From positions 57,728 through 121,727 of the forward strand of contig NZ_JAODTZ010000031.1 of NCBI RefSeq assembly GCF_025399795.1: a DNA stretch of 64,000 nucleotides. The letters are read 5' to 3'. The position numbers and the translations under genes were made by a program. The stretch is from Streptomyces rhizosphaerihabitans. Its GTDB lineage: Bacteria > Actinomycetota > Actinomycetes > Streptomycetales > Streptomycetaceae. The notes beneath the pieces were generated by a model, which ran no database searches, was not told the DNA's origin, and worked only from the letters and a program-made list of their open reading frames with translations. The first letter of the stretch is position 1. Every line of letters starts with the position of its first letter. Below, piece by piece: positions 24,893 to 32,459 of this stretch.

Positions 24893-24922
24893 ACAGTAGC
24901 CGCGCGACTACGCGCCGGCCAA
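24893..24922 (-). promoter_or_regulatory. Promoter of NlpC/P60 copy 1
   Basis: On the minus strand TTGGCC (24922-24917) and TACTGT (24898-24893) are 18 bp apart, about 55 bp before the GTG. A small GGGGG/CCCCC hairpin lies in the leader (about 24866-24883). Predicted by pattern only. Confidence 0.5.
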
Positions 24923-25077
24923 AGGCTCCCGCGGGCACACAAAGTGACGCCCCGCCGGAGACGCAGGTCACCGACGGGGCGTGAGGTCAGAGGGAGTTGT
25001 CGTAATTCGCCCGTTTGGGCGGAGCGACAGGAGGTCCCTGGGGGCGGCGGACGTCCGTACCGGACCGCCCGTCCGGA

Positions 25078-26112
25078 TCAGATCCGGACGCCGAACTGGA
25101 AGGGCATGTTGGCGATCGACTCGTAGCGGACGACCGCGCCGGTGTGCGGGGCGTGCAGGACCTGGCCGTTGCCCGCGTAGAGACCGACGTGGTGCTGGTC
25201 GCCGTAGAAGATGACCAGGTCGCCGACCTGCAGAGCGCTCTGCGAGTAGATGCGGGTGCCCGCGTTGGCCTGGGCCTCCGAGGTGCGCGGTATGGTCACG
25301 CCGGCCTGGGCGTACGCCCAGGAGGTGAGGCCCGAGCAGTCGAAGGAGCTGGGGCCGGAGGCGCCGTAGACGTACGGCGAGCCGATCGCGCTCTTGGCGG
25401 CGGCGAACGCGGCACCGGCGCGGCCCGAGGCGGCCGGGGTGTCGCCGAGGTCGACGCGCTCGCTGGCGCGGGTCGCCCTGTCCTGCTCCTGGGAGGCCAG
25501 CGCCGCCTTCTCCTGCGCCGTCAGCGAGTTCAGGAGCTTCTGGGCGGCGCCCAGCTTGGTCTGGACTTCCTTCTTCTTCTTGGCGAGCTCGGCCCGGGTG
25601 TCGGCGAGGTCCTTGAGCTTCGCGGAGGCCTCGGAGCGCTGCTGGGCGAGCGAACGCTGCTTCTCCTGGACCTTCTTGAGCGACCCGACCTGCTGGGCGC
25701 TCAGCTGGTCCATGGCCGAGGCCTTGTCCAGGAAGTCGTCCGGGTTCGAGGAGAGGAAGAGCGCCACGGAGGGGTCGATGCCTCCGGTGCGGTACTGGGC
25801 GCTGGCCATCGAACCGAGGCCGTCACGCAGGTCGTTGAGCTCCTGCTGGCCGCGGGCGACGTTGTCCTGGAGCGTGCTGATCTGCTTCTGCAGCTTCTGC
25901 TGCTTCTCCTTGGCGCCGTCAAGCTTCTCAGTGGCCTGCTCGGCCTCTTCGTAGAGCTTGTCGACCTTGGTCTTGACCTCGTCCTTGTTGGGCTTCTCGG
26001 ACGGCGCGGCATTGGCAGCGTTGGCGCTGAGGACAACGGCGGCAGCGGCGGCTGTGGTGAGCACGGTCACACGGGTGCGGCTCGGCTGCTTGGGTCGACG
26101 GTGGGACGCCAC
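25078..26112 (-). CDS. Secreted NlpC/P60 peptidoglycan endopeptidase (copy 2)
   Basis: 344 residues with the same plan as copy 1: Ala-rich signal sequence (about 12-36), Lys/Gln-rich coiled coil (about 45-200), NlpC/P60 domain with Cys in FDCSGLTSWAY, His in QHHVGLYAGNG and HAPHTG. GTG at 26112 is preceded by AAGGAG. Its long, AT-richer upstream region with tandem -10 elements contrasts with copy 1, so the two are probably expressed under different conditions. The stop codon lies in the loop of a 9-bp palindrome (25070-25090). Confidence 0.93.
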   Translation of the reverse strand: MASHRRPKQPSRTRVTVLTTAAAAAVVLSANAANAAPSEKPNKDEVKTKVDKLYEEAEQATEKLDGAKEKQQKLQKQISTLQDNVARGQQELNDLRDGLGSMASAQYRTGGIDPSVALFLSSNPDDFLDKASAMDQLSAQQVGSLKKVQEKQRSLAQQRSEASAKLKDLADTRAELAKKKKEVQTKLGAAQKLLNSLTAQEKAALASQEQDRATRASERVDLGDTPAASGRAGAAFAAAKSAIGSPYVYGASGPSSFDCSGLTSWAYAQAGVTIPRTSEAQANAGTRIYSQSALQVGDLVIFYGDQHHVGLYAGNGQVLHAPHTGAVVRYESIANMPFQFGVRI

Positions 26113-26578
26113 GAAGGCGAGCTCCTTCTTCCTCCAGCCGCCTGCCGAGAACGCCGACGGGCGGTGCCCCTCCACCGTCACTCCTCATGAGTGATCACCC
26201 TAGTTGGAGGTTCGAGGCATGACCCTAGTGACCTACTTGTGATCAGTTCAAATCCAAACCTGAAAATTCTTTGTCACCGAGCGCATTCTTTGCAATCAAC
26301 TCACCTGCAGTGATGTCCGCTTGACACTACGTCGCGTGAAGGTCCGACTAATTCGGGCATCAGGCCCAGAGGTTACGCATGGTACGTAGGTGGCTGATGC
26401 GACTTACGCCACGGAACGCCGTCCACGCGAACCCCGTGTCCAGGAGCGGGAAATGGTGCTCCCGAAGCACGCCGGAAGCACCACGGGGAAACGTCACGGA
26501 AGCGGACGAACGGGAGGAAGCACACGGAAGGAAACGCGCGAAAGGAGCACGAAGGAGGAAAGGAACGAAAGGGATTGC
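26113..26578. other. Long upstream region of NlpC/P60 copy 2
   Basis: About 465 bp without a gene, noticeably richer in A/T around 26200-26330 than its surroundings. It contains two candidate -10 elements and short palindromes (26190-26251) near the NlpC gene, and purine-rich GAAAGGA runs near 26480-26575 next to the end of the NYN gene. No terminator was clear. Confidence 0.6.
26190..26251 (-). promoter_or_regulatory. Promoter/operator region of NlpC/P60 copy 2
   Basis: On the minus strand TTGAAC (26251-26246) and TAGGGT (26227-26222) are 18 bp apart. A second TAGGGT lies at 26202-26197 and overlaps the palindrome AGTGATCACC (26190-26199), which resembles an early BldD consensus; GTGAC and GTGAT repeats 11 bp apart (from about 26228) recall MtrA-type direct repeats. 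Regulator names are speculative; the promoter itself is reasonable. Confidence 0.5.
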
Positions 26579-27928
26579 TCAGCCGCGCGAGAAGCGCTTG
26601 AGGAGCACCACGGACGCCACCGGCCGGGCGCCCGCCTTGGCGATCCCGTCGGCCACCTCACGGTCGGTCGAGACGACGATGACCGGCCGGCCGGGCGGTT
26701 CGGCCCGCACCAGCTGACGGATCAGCTCGTCCGCCGTGACACCGGGCTTGGAGAACAGCACCCGCACCCCGCGCGGCGGCGCGAGCAGCACCGGCGCGGC
26801 CAGCTCGGCCCCGTCGAAGACACAGGTGACCTCGGCGCCGGTCTGCGCGGCCAGCTGCGAGAGCTGCCCGAGCAGCCTCAACCGCTGCTTCTCCAGCGGC
26901 ATCTGGGGATAGCCGGTCTTGGTGACGTTGTAGCCGTCGACGACCAGATGCGCCTGGGGCAGCGCGAGCAACTGGTCCAGGATCGCGGGGTCGTTCTCGG
27001 ACAGCGCGCGGGCGGCGATGTCCTTCGGCGTCATCCGTCCCGGCTCGACCGCCTCCACGGTCTCCGCGGGCCGGACGGAGACGGGGGGCAGCGCCAGTTC
27101 CCGGCGCAGGCCCTGGGCCGCGTCCAGCACGGTGTCGAGCAGCAGCCGCACGCGCATGTCCTCGACGCTGCGCCCCTCCCGGGCCGCCTTGCGGGTGGCC
27201 TCCAGGGCGGCCTCGGCCTCCGAGAGGCGTGCCTTGAGCCGCCGGGTCTCGCTTTCGGTGGCGGACACCTGGGTCTGGCTCTCCGCCTTCGCCGCGTCCG
27301 TCTCGGTCTGGAGCTTGCGCAGGGCCGCCTCGCCGCGCTTGACGTCGCTGAGGGCACTGCGCAGCTTGCGGTGAAGCGATTCCGCTTCTTTCCTGGCCGA
27401 CTCAAGCTCCGTGCGCAGCCGCTCGGTCTCGGCCCGCGTCTGCCCGCGGGCCTCCGCGAGTTCCGTGCGCAGCCGCTCCAGCTCGGCGCGGCTCTCCTCG
27501 TCTGCGCGCTCGGCGTCCGCCCGCAGGGCCTCCTCGCCCGCGGCGGTCACCAGTTTCACCCAGCCCGCGGGGCGCAGCACATAGGCCGCGGCCGCCACGT
27601 CCAGCGGATCCGCGGCCGGGGGCGGCGCGCCGGAGTCCAGAACCCCTACGAGCTCCGGCCGGGCCTCTCTCAGCTTCTCGGCGATGCGCTGTCTGAACAG
27701 CGGGTCCGTCTCCAGTGCCGCCGCCATGGCGTTGCCGGCGAACTTGGCCCGCCGGCTCGGGGTGAACCGGGCGTACTGCCTCAGCTGGACGGGCAGTTCG
27801 GCCATCGTCAGCGCGCCGAAGCCGTCCGAGACGATCTGCACGACGCGCCGGCGCACGCCGTCGGGCAGCGGACGGTCGAGCACCTCGGCGGTGCCGTCGT
27901 CCGGCTCCCCGCCTGTGGTCTCCACCAT
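26579..27928 (-). CDS. NYN (YacP-like) domain protein with coiled coil
   Basis: 449 residues. An N-terminal helical region (about 15-140), a long charged coiled coil (about 140-270, rich in ELERLRTELAEAR-type heptads), then a C-terminal NYN/PIN-like domain starting at VVDGYNVTKTGYPQ with acidic residues in CVFDGAEL and VVSTDREVADG. NYN_YacP domains are predicted RNases (Rae1-like), so RNA cleavage at the ribosome is plausible but unproven here. ATG at 27928 preferred (GGTGA upstream). A zinc-ribbon gene ends 36 bp upstream on the same strand, so the two may be co-transcribed. Confidence 0.85.
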   Translation of the reverse strand: MVETTGGEPDDGTAEVLDRPLPDGVRRRVVQIVSDGFGALTMAELPVQLRQYARFTPSRRAKFAGNAMAAALETDPLFRQRIAEKLREARPELVGVLDSGAPPPAADPLDVAAAAYVLRPAGWVKLVTAAGEEALRADAERADEESRAELERLRTELAEARGQTRAETERLRTELESARKEAESLHRKLRSALSDVKRGEAALRKLQTETDAAKAESQTQVSATESETRRLKARLSEAEAALEATRKAAREGRSVEDMRVRLLLDTVLDAAQGLRRELALPPVSVRPAETVEAVEPGRMTPKDIAARALSENDPAILDQLLALPQAHLVVDGYNVTKTGYPQMPLEKQRLRLLGQLSQLAAQTGAEVTCVFDGAELAAPVLLAPPRGVRVLFSKPGVTADELIRQLVRAEPPGRPVIVVSTDREVADGIAKAGARPVASVVLLKRFSRG

Positions 27929-27963
27929 CCGTTCACCCCAATATCCGTGCGGGGCCCGCTCCG

Positions 27964-28203
27964 TCAGGAGCCGGCGCCCGGCCTGTCCACGAGTTCGACC
28001 TGATCCACCGCGTTGCACCAGCGGCACCGCACCGACTCGATGGTCTCACTGACCACCTCGCGCTCCTCGACCTTCGGCTCACCGGCCAGGTCGAGGTGTA
28101 CGTACTCGACGACCTTCGAGGAGCGGGTGACGTCGAAACGCGTGAGGTTGCCGCAGAGGGCGCAGCGCCAGCGGGTCTTGGCGTCGGGCAGGGGAACTGT
28201 CAT
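27964..28203 (-). CDS. Small zinc-ribbon-like protein
   Basis: 79 residues with CALCG near the N-terminus and CRWC near residue 60, spaced as a four-Cys zinc ribbon; the middle is a charged strand-rich segment (VEYVHLDLAGEPKVEE). No recognised function. It lies just upstream of the NYN gene on the same strand, so a nucleic-acid role is conceivable, but that is context only. The region between it and the divergent rhomboid gene (28204-28356) shows nothing definite. Confidence 0.78.
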   Translation of the reverse strand: MTVPLPDAKTRWRCALCGNLTRFDVTRSSKVVEYVHLDLAGEPKVEEREVVSETIESVRCRWCNAVDQVELVDRPGAGS

Positions 28204-28356
28204 AGGGCGGTCGCTTTCCTTCTAGTGTCCGTCCGGCACCGGTCTCCCGGTGCATGTGGCTCGTAACCCTACGGCCTGGCGGGTACTCGACGCTCGGCTG
28301 TCCGCGGCGGCGAGGCGGTCTGTGTGCATCGGTGCGGTTACGTCATGCTCTGCACC

Positions 28357-29112
28357 ATGATCGGCAATTGGAGTGCGGCGGTCGGCAGGGCGCTGCGGGG
28401 TCAGTCGGCGCCGGTGACGTACGGGCTGATCGTCCTGTGCTGTCTGATCTTCGTGATCGGTCCCGCCTCGGGCCTCGATCCCGCGTACGGCACCGGGGAC
28501 GAACTGCTGGTCGCCCAGCGGGCGTACTTCCGCCGCTGGGGCGTGGTCCCGGCCGACCTGTTCGGCGGGGCCCCGCGCGAGGCGCTCACCCCCGCCACCG
28601 CCCTGTTCATCCACGGCAGCTGGCTCCATCTCCTGGGCAACATGCTCTTCTTCTACGTCTTCGGGCTGATGACCGAGGAACGCATGGGCCATCTGGAGTT
28701 CGCCCTCTTCTACCTGGGCTGCGGATATCTGGCTCTGCTCGGCTACGCCGCCGCGAACGCCACCTCGCAGCAGTCCCTGGTCGGGGCCTCCGGGGCGATC
28801 TCCGCGGTACTCGGGGCGTTCCTGTATCTGTTCCCCAAGGCCCGGGTGACCAGTCTGTTCCCGTTCCTGTTCTTCCTGCCGCTGCGGTTCCCGGCCTGGG
28901 TGGTGCTGCCGTTCTGGTTCGCCCTGCAGTGGCTGGCGGCGGGCCGCAGCGCCTCGGGTCCGGGGGTCGCCTATCTGGCCCACCTCGTGGGCTTCTCCCT
29001 GGGTTTCGTCTACGCGTGGGCGCGGTTCCGCCGCCGTACGGCCGCCGTGCCCGCTCCGGGGGTGCTGCGGGAGGCCCCGGTGGATCAGCCGGGCCAGGTG
29101 GACCGCGAGTAG
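28357..29112 (+). CDS. Rhomboid-family intramembrane protease
   Basis: About 251 residues, six or seven hydrophobic segments. HGSWLHLLGNMLFF is the L1/TM2 motif, the catalytic Ser is in VGASGAISAVLGA, and the His in AHLVGFSLGF, so the Ser-His dyad is intact. Rhomboids cleave membrane proteins within the bilayer; no substrate can be inferred. Start is uncertain: ATG at 28357 is used, but ATG at 28345 or GTG at 28324 are open and none has a good ribosome site. Confidence 0.88.
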   Translation: MIGNWSAAVGRALRGQSAPVTYGLIVLCCLIFVIGPASGLDPAYGTGDELLVAQRAYFRRWGVVPADLFGGAPREALTPATALFIHGSWLHLLGNMLFFYVFGLMTEERMGHLEFALFYLGCGYLALLGYAAANATSQQSLVGASGAISAVLGAFLYLFPKARVTSLFPFLFFLPLRFPAWVVLPFWFALQWLAAGRSASGPGVAYLAHLVGFSLGFVYAWARFRRRTAAVPAPGVLREAPVDQPGQVDRE

Positions 29113-29153
29113 GGTGAGATCCCCAGCAGCGGCCCCTAGGGAGAGAACCAGCC

Positions 29154-29435
29154 GTGATCACCGCGATCGTCCTCATCAAGACCAGCGTGGACCGGATCCC
29201 CGAGATCGCCGAGTCGATCGCGTCGCTGGAGAGCGTCAGCGAGGTCTTCTCCGTCACCGGCACCTACGACCTGATCGCGATGGTCCGGGTCAAGGCCCAC
29301 GACGACCTCGCGGACGTCATTCCCGGCAGGATCAGCAAGATCCCGGGCGTCGAGGCGACGGACACGCACGTGGCGTTCCGTACGTACTCCCAGCACGACC
29401 TGGAGGCGGCGTTCGCGATCGGCCTGGACTCCTGA
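29154..29435 (+). CDS. Stand-alone Lrp/AsnC RAM-domain protein
   Basis: 93 residues forming only the ligand-binding alpha-beta sandwich of Lrp/AsnC regulators (VITAIVLIKTS opening, YDLIAMVRVK centre); there is no helix-turn-helix. Such RAM-only proteins bind amino acids and may modulate larger partners. GTG at 29154 has GGGAGAG upstream and follows the rhomboid stop by 41 bp, so they may be co-transcribed. The neighbouring gene downstream is a convergent PLP enzyme under a SAM-type riboswitch. Confidence 0.9.
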   Translation: MITAIVLIKTSVDRIPEIAESIASLESVSEVFSVTGTYDLIAMVRVKAHDDLADVIPGRISKIPGVEATDTHVAFRTYSQHDLEAAFAIGLDS

Positions 29436-29474
29436 CCGACGGAACACCGCCTCGGGGCTGAACCGCTTCGGGCG

Positions 29475-30836
29475 TCAGACCGCCGGGACGCAGCGGCCGC
29501 CCTCGGTGCGGTACTGCCAGCGCGCGCCGTCCCTGACGAGCTCGCGCACCGCGCGGACGAACCGCTCGACGTGCTCATCGGGGGTGCCGGCGCCGAAGCT
29601 GACGCGGATGGCGTTGAGGGACTTCTCGCCGGGGGCCGCCTCGGGGGCGCCGCACTCCCCCTGGGTCCCCGGGTCGCTGCCGAGCAGCGTGCGGACCAGC
29701 GGGTGGGCGCAGAAGAGGCCGTCGCGGACACCGATGCCGTACTCGGCGGAGAGCGCGGCCGCGAAGTGCGAGCTGTTCCAGCCCTCGACGACGAAGGAGA
29801 TGACGCCGACCCGCGGGGCGTCGTCGCCGAAGAGGGACAGGACCCGGACCTCCGGGACCTCGGCGAGGCCCGCGCGGACGGTACGGATCAGGTGCTGCTC
29901 ACGGGCGACGAGGGTGTCGAAGCCCTCCTCGGTGAGCGCCTTGCAGGCCGACGCGATCGAGTAGGCGCCGATGACGTTCGGCGAACCGGCCTCGTGCCGG
30001 GCGGCGCTGTCGTGCCACTCCACGTCCACGCCGCCGTCCGTGCGCCGGGTGACCTTGCGGCTGGCGCCGCCGCCCGCGAGGTAGGGCTCGGCGGCGAGCA
30101 GCCAGTCGGAGCGGCCCGCGAGGACACCGGAGCCGAAGGGCGCGTACAGCTTGTGCCCGGAGAAGGCGACCCAGTCGACGTCGAGGTCCTGGACCGACAC
30201 CGGGTGGTGCGGGGCGAGCTGCGCGGCGTCGAGGACGATGCGGGCGCCGTGGGCGTGCGCGGCGGCGGCCAGCTCCCGCACCGGCCACAGCTCCCCGGTG
30301 ACGTTCGAGGCGCCGGTGACGCAGACCAGGGCCGGTCCGTACGGGTCGCGGCCGGCGAGGGCGTGCTCCAGGGTGGCGACGGCCTCGCCCGGGGTGCGCG
30401 GGGCGTTCAGGTACGTCACCCGGGCGTCGCGCCAGGGCAGCAGCGAGGCGTGGTGCTCGGTCTCGAAGACGAAGACCTGGCAGTCGGCCGGGAGCGCGGC
30501 GGCGAGCAGGTTGAGCGAGTCGGTGGTGGAGCGGGTGAAGACCACCTGGTCACCGGCGCGGCAGTCGAGGAACTCCTCGACGGTCCTGCGGGCGTTCTCG
30601 AAGAGGTCGGTGGACAGCTGCGAGAGGTAGCCGGCGCCCCGGTGGACGCTGCCGTAGTACGGGGCGTACGCGGCCACGTCGTCCCACACCCGCTGGAGGG
30701 CGGGCGCGCTGGCGGCGTAGTCGAGGGCCGCGTAGGTGACCTCGCCGCCGGTGACGAGCGGGACGGTGACATCCCGGCCCAGAACGGCCAAGGGGGCACA
30801 AACGGTCTGGTCGGCGGCAACGGTGGAGACAGACAT
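29475..30836 (-). CDS. Class V aminotransferase / cysteine desulfurase-like PLP enzyme
   Basis: 453 residues of fold type I. The PLP Lys is in AFSGHKLYAPFGSG, preceded by VLDAAQLAPH (Asp for pyridine N) and FETEHHASLLPW; YLDYAAS-type ALDYAASAP opens the chain. This resembles SufS/CsdA-like enzymes but a mobile-loop Cys is not obvious, so sulfur mobilisation versus another beta-elimination is open. AGGAGCT precedes the ATG at 30836. The SAM-IV-type riboswitch about 190 bp upstream indicates control by S-adenosylmethionine and so a role in Met/Cys metabolism. Confidence 0.87.
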   Translation of the reverse strand: MSVSTVAADQTVCAPLAVLGRDVTVPLVTGGEVTYAALDYAASAPALQRVWDDVAAYAPYYGSVHRGAGYLSQLSTDLFENARRTVEEFLDCRAGDQVVFTRSTTDSLNLLAAALPADCQVFVFETEHHASLLPWRDARVTYLNAPRTPGEAVATLEHALAGRDPYGPALVCVTGASNVTGELWPVRELAAAAHAHGARIVLDAAQLAPHHPVSVQDLDVDWVAFSGHKLYAPFGSGVLAGRSDWLLAAEPYLAGGGASRKVTRRTDGGVDVEWHDSAARHEAGSPNVIGAYSIASACKALTEEGFDTLVAREQHLIRTVRAGLAEVPEVRVLSLFGDDAPRVGVISFVVEGWNSSHFAAALSAEYGIGVRDGLFCAHPLVRTLLGSDPGTQGECGAPEAAPGEKSLNAIRVSFGAGTPDEHVERFVRAVRELVRDGARWQYRTEGGRCVPAV

Positions 30837-30945
30837 GGCGAGCTCCTGTGAGAGGCAGGCGGGATCACCGCGCGAGCCGGCCACCCGGAGGCAGGGCTCA
30901 GCGCGGGAAAGGTGAAAAGGGTGTGCGGAGGCGGGGCTCGGCGCC

Positions 30946-30966
30946 CTATCGCATTCGCTTGCTCAC
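30946..30966 (-). CDS. Six-codon upstream reading frame after the riboswitch
   Basis: GTG AGC AAG CGA ATG CGA TAG (MSKRMR) is preceded by GAGGGAG 8 bp upstream and follows the hairpin at 30989-31028. It lies 110 bp before the PLP-enzyme start. It could be the ribosome entry site that the riboswitch controls, or chance. No function known. Confidence 0.35.
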   Translation of the reverse strand: MSKRMR

Positions 30967-30988
30967 AGAAGGCTCCCTCGAACGACCA

Positions 30989-31028
30989 GGACCCCTGGTT
31001 GCATCCGCCCGGAGGGCGGGAGGGGTCC
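30989..31028 (-). promoter_or_regulatory. Candidate expression-platform hairpin of the SAM riboswitch
   Basis: An outer 8-bp stem pairs 30989-30996 with 31021-31028 (GGACCCCT/AGGGGTCC) and an inner 6-bp stem pairs 31005-31010 with 31014-31019. It starts where the aptamer's 3' part ends, so it could compete with aptamer pairing and switch transcription or translation. Confidence 0.5.
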
Positions 31029-31145
31029 GCGCTTGCCGTAGGCCTCGCTGCCTACGACCTGGTCTTCACCCGGGGCACCCCGCCACGGACGGAGGGTTGC
31101 CGGACAGCCGGCCGGGGCCTGATGGCTGTCACTCATGACCTGGTA
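31025..31145 (-). promoter_or_regulatory. SAM-IV-type riboswitch aptamer
   Basis: Read on the minus strand, the segment begins GGTCATGAGTGACAGCC, continues GCCCCGGC...GGCTGTCCGGCAACC and then GGGGTGCCCCGGGTGA, followed by a CGTAGGC/GCCTACG hairpin (31037-31056). CATGAG, the GGCAACC element and the GGTGCC element are the SAM-I/SAM-IV core; ACAGCC pairs with GGCTGT as P2. The extra 3' hairpin and the host fit SAM-IV, known mainly from Actinomycetales, better than SAM-I. It precedes the class V aminotransferase gene. Boundaries approximate. Confidence 0.85.
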
Positions 31146-31174
31146 CAGCATCTTGCCAGAGGATCTTCCACACG

Positions 31175-31207
31175 CAAGGCGCAGTCCGGATCCTGGACTG
31201 CGCCTTG
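31175..31207 (-). terminator. trpD terminator hairpin
   Basis: A 13-bp perfect stem (CAAGGCGCAGTCC, 31175-31187, with 31195-31207) and 7-nt loop lie 18 bp beyond the trpD stop. It separates trpD transcription from the riboswitch that starts about 30 bp further on. Confidence 0.85.
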
Positions 31208-31225
31208 CTCCGTGCCGGGTGTGGA

Positions 31226-32290
31226 TCAGGCGTTGCTGGCGGCCACCCAACGGTCGAGGGTGCGCTTCGCGGCGCCCGAGTCGATCGCCTCGGCCGCCTT
31301 CTCCATTCCGTCGCGGAGCTGGTCGGCGAGCGACGCGCCGGTCGGCGACAGGGCCACCAGGGCCGCCGCCGAGTTCAGCAGGACCGCGTCCCGTACGGGC
31401 CCCCGCTCGCCGTCCAGCACGCGCCGGGCGACCTCCGCGTTGTACGAGGCGTCGGCGCCGCGCAGGGCCTCCACCGGGACGATGTCGAGCCCGACGTCGC
31501 GGGGGTCGAAGCGCTCCTCGGTGACCGAGCCGTCGCGGACCACCCAGACGTGGGAGCCCGCGGTGGTGGTCAGTTCGTCGAGGCCGTCGTCGCCGCGGAA
31601 GACCAGCGAGGAGTTGCCGCGCTCGGCGAACACGCCCGCCACGATCGGCGCCATACGGGGGTCGGCGACCCCGACCGCCTGGGCCTTCACCCGTGCCGGG
31701 TTCGTCAGCGGACCGAGCACGTTGAAGGTCGTCCGGATGCCCAACTGCCCGCGTGCCGCCGCCACATGACGCAGTGCCGGGTGGAACTTCACCGCGAAGC
31801 AGAAGGTGATCCCGGCCTCCTCGGCCACCTCGGCGACCCGCTTCACCGTCAGCTGGAGATTGACGCCGAGTTTCTCCAGGACGTCCGAGGAGCCGGACGC
31901 GGAGGACGCGGCCCGGTTGCCGTGCTTGACGACCTTGGCGCCGGTGCCGGCCACCACGATCGAGGACATCGTGGAGATGTTCACGGTCTTCGCGCCGTCG
32001 CCGCCCGTACCGACGATGTCGACGGTGTGTCCGGGCACCTCGATCACATTGGCGTGCTCGTACATCGCCCGGACGAGTCCGGTGATCTCCTGGACGGTCT
32101 CGCCCTTGGCCCGCAGGGCCACCACGAACCCGGCGATCTGCGCGTCGGTCGCCTCGCCGCGCATGATGCGGTCCATCGCCCAGGCCGTGTCGTCCGCGCT
32201 CTGGTCGCGGCCTTCGAGCAGGCCGTTCAGTACCGCGGGCCAGGAACGGCCCGCCGCGGTGTCGCCTCCAGCGGGGTTCACAGCGCTCAT
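31226..32290 (-). CDS. trpD: Anthranilate phosphoribosyltransferase
   Basis: 354 residues. TrpD joins anthranilate to PRPP, the second step of tryptophan synthesis, using the product of TrpEG. Diagnostic motifs: VDIVGTGGDGAKTVNIST for the PRPP site, KHGNRAASSASGSSD, and FNVLGPLTNPA. AGGAGCG precedes the ATG at 32290. No Trp-rich leader peptide with a stop is present upstream, so the attenuation seen for trpEG is not repeated here. A TAGGGT -10-like hexamer and an imperfect GGTGGATCACCCCG palindrome (about 32350-32383) lie in the 170-bp upstream region. Confidence 0.95.
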   Translation of the reverse strand: MSAVNPAGGDTAAGRSWPAVLNGLLEGRDQSADDTAWAMDRIMRGEATDAQIAGFVVALRAKGETVQEITGLVRAMYEHANVIEVPGHTVDIVGTGGDGAKTVNISTMSSIVVAGTGAKVVKHGNRAASSASGSSDVLEKLGVNLQLTVKRVAEVAEEAGITFCFAVKFHPALRHVAAARGQLGIRTTFNVLGPLTNPARVKAQAVGVADPRMAPIVAGVFAERGNSSLVFRGDDGLDELTTTAGSHVWVVRDGSVTEERFDPRDVGLDIVPVEALRGADASYNAEVARRVLDGERGPVRDAVLLNSAAALVALSPTGASLADQLRDGMEKAAEAIDSGAAKRTLDRWVAASNA

Positions 32291-32407
32291 GGTCGCTCCT
32301 GGGTTCGTAGGTCACGCGGTCTCGGGTGACGCGGTGGCAGGTGACGCGGGGTGGATCACCCCGCACCACGGGGTGAGTCCACCCTATCCAGCCCGGCAGA
32401 CGGCAAA

Positions 32408-32436
32408 GAGCCCCGTCCATGCAATGGACGGGGCTC
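32408..32436 (-). terminator. Terminator of the ctaE-qcrCAB operon
   Basis: A 13-bp perfect stem (32408-32420 with 32424-32436, GAGCCCCGTCCAT arm), 3-nt loop, and TTT on the minus strand, 24 bp after the qcrB stop. Confidence 0.92.
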
Positions 32437-32459
32437 CTGCCGTGGCGAACTGCAGGGGA

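Larger units (their letters stand above)
30837..31225. other. Riboswitch-containing spacer
   Basis: The 389 bp between the PLP-enzyme gene and the trpD end holds, reading leftwards, the trpD terminator, a SAM-IV-like aptamer, a GC-rich hairpin, a six-codon frame and about 110 bp of leader. Long plus-strand frames here are not coding. Confidence 0.75.

Noticed and set aside
24838..25077. A c-di-AMP (ydaO) riboswitch before NlpC/P60 copy 1
   Set aside because: Such elements precede some streptomycete cell-wall hydrolase genes, but I could not find the conserved ydaO segments here, nor in 26113-26578.
32291..32459. A second trp attenuator before trpD
   Set aside because: Two Trp codons occur in an open frame, but there is no short leader peptide with a stop and the nearby hairpin belongs to the qcrB terminator.
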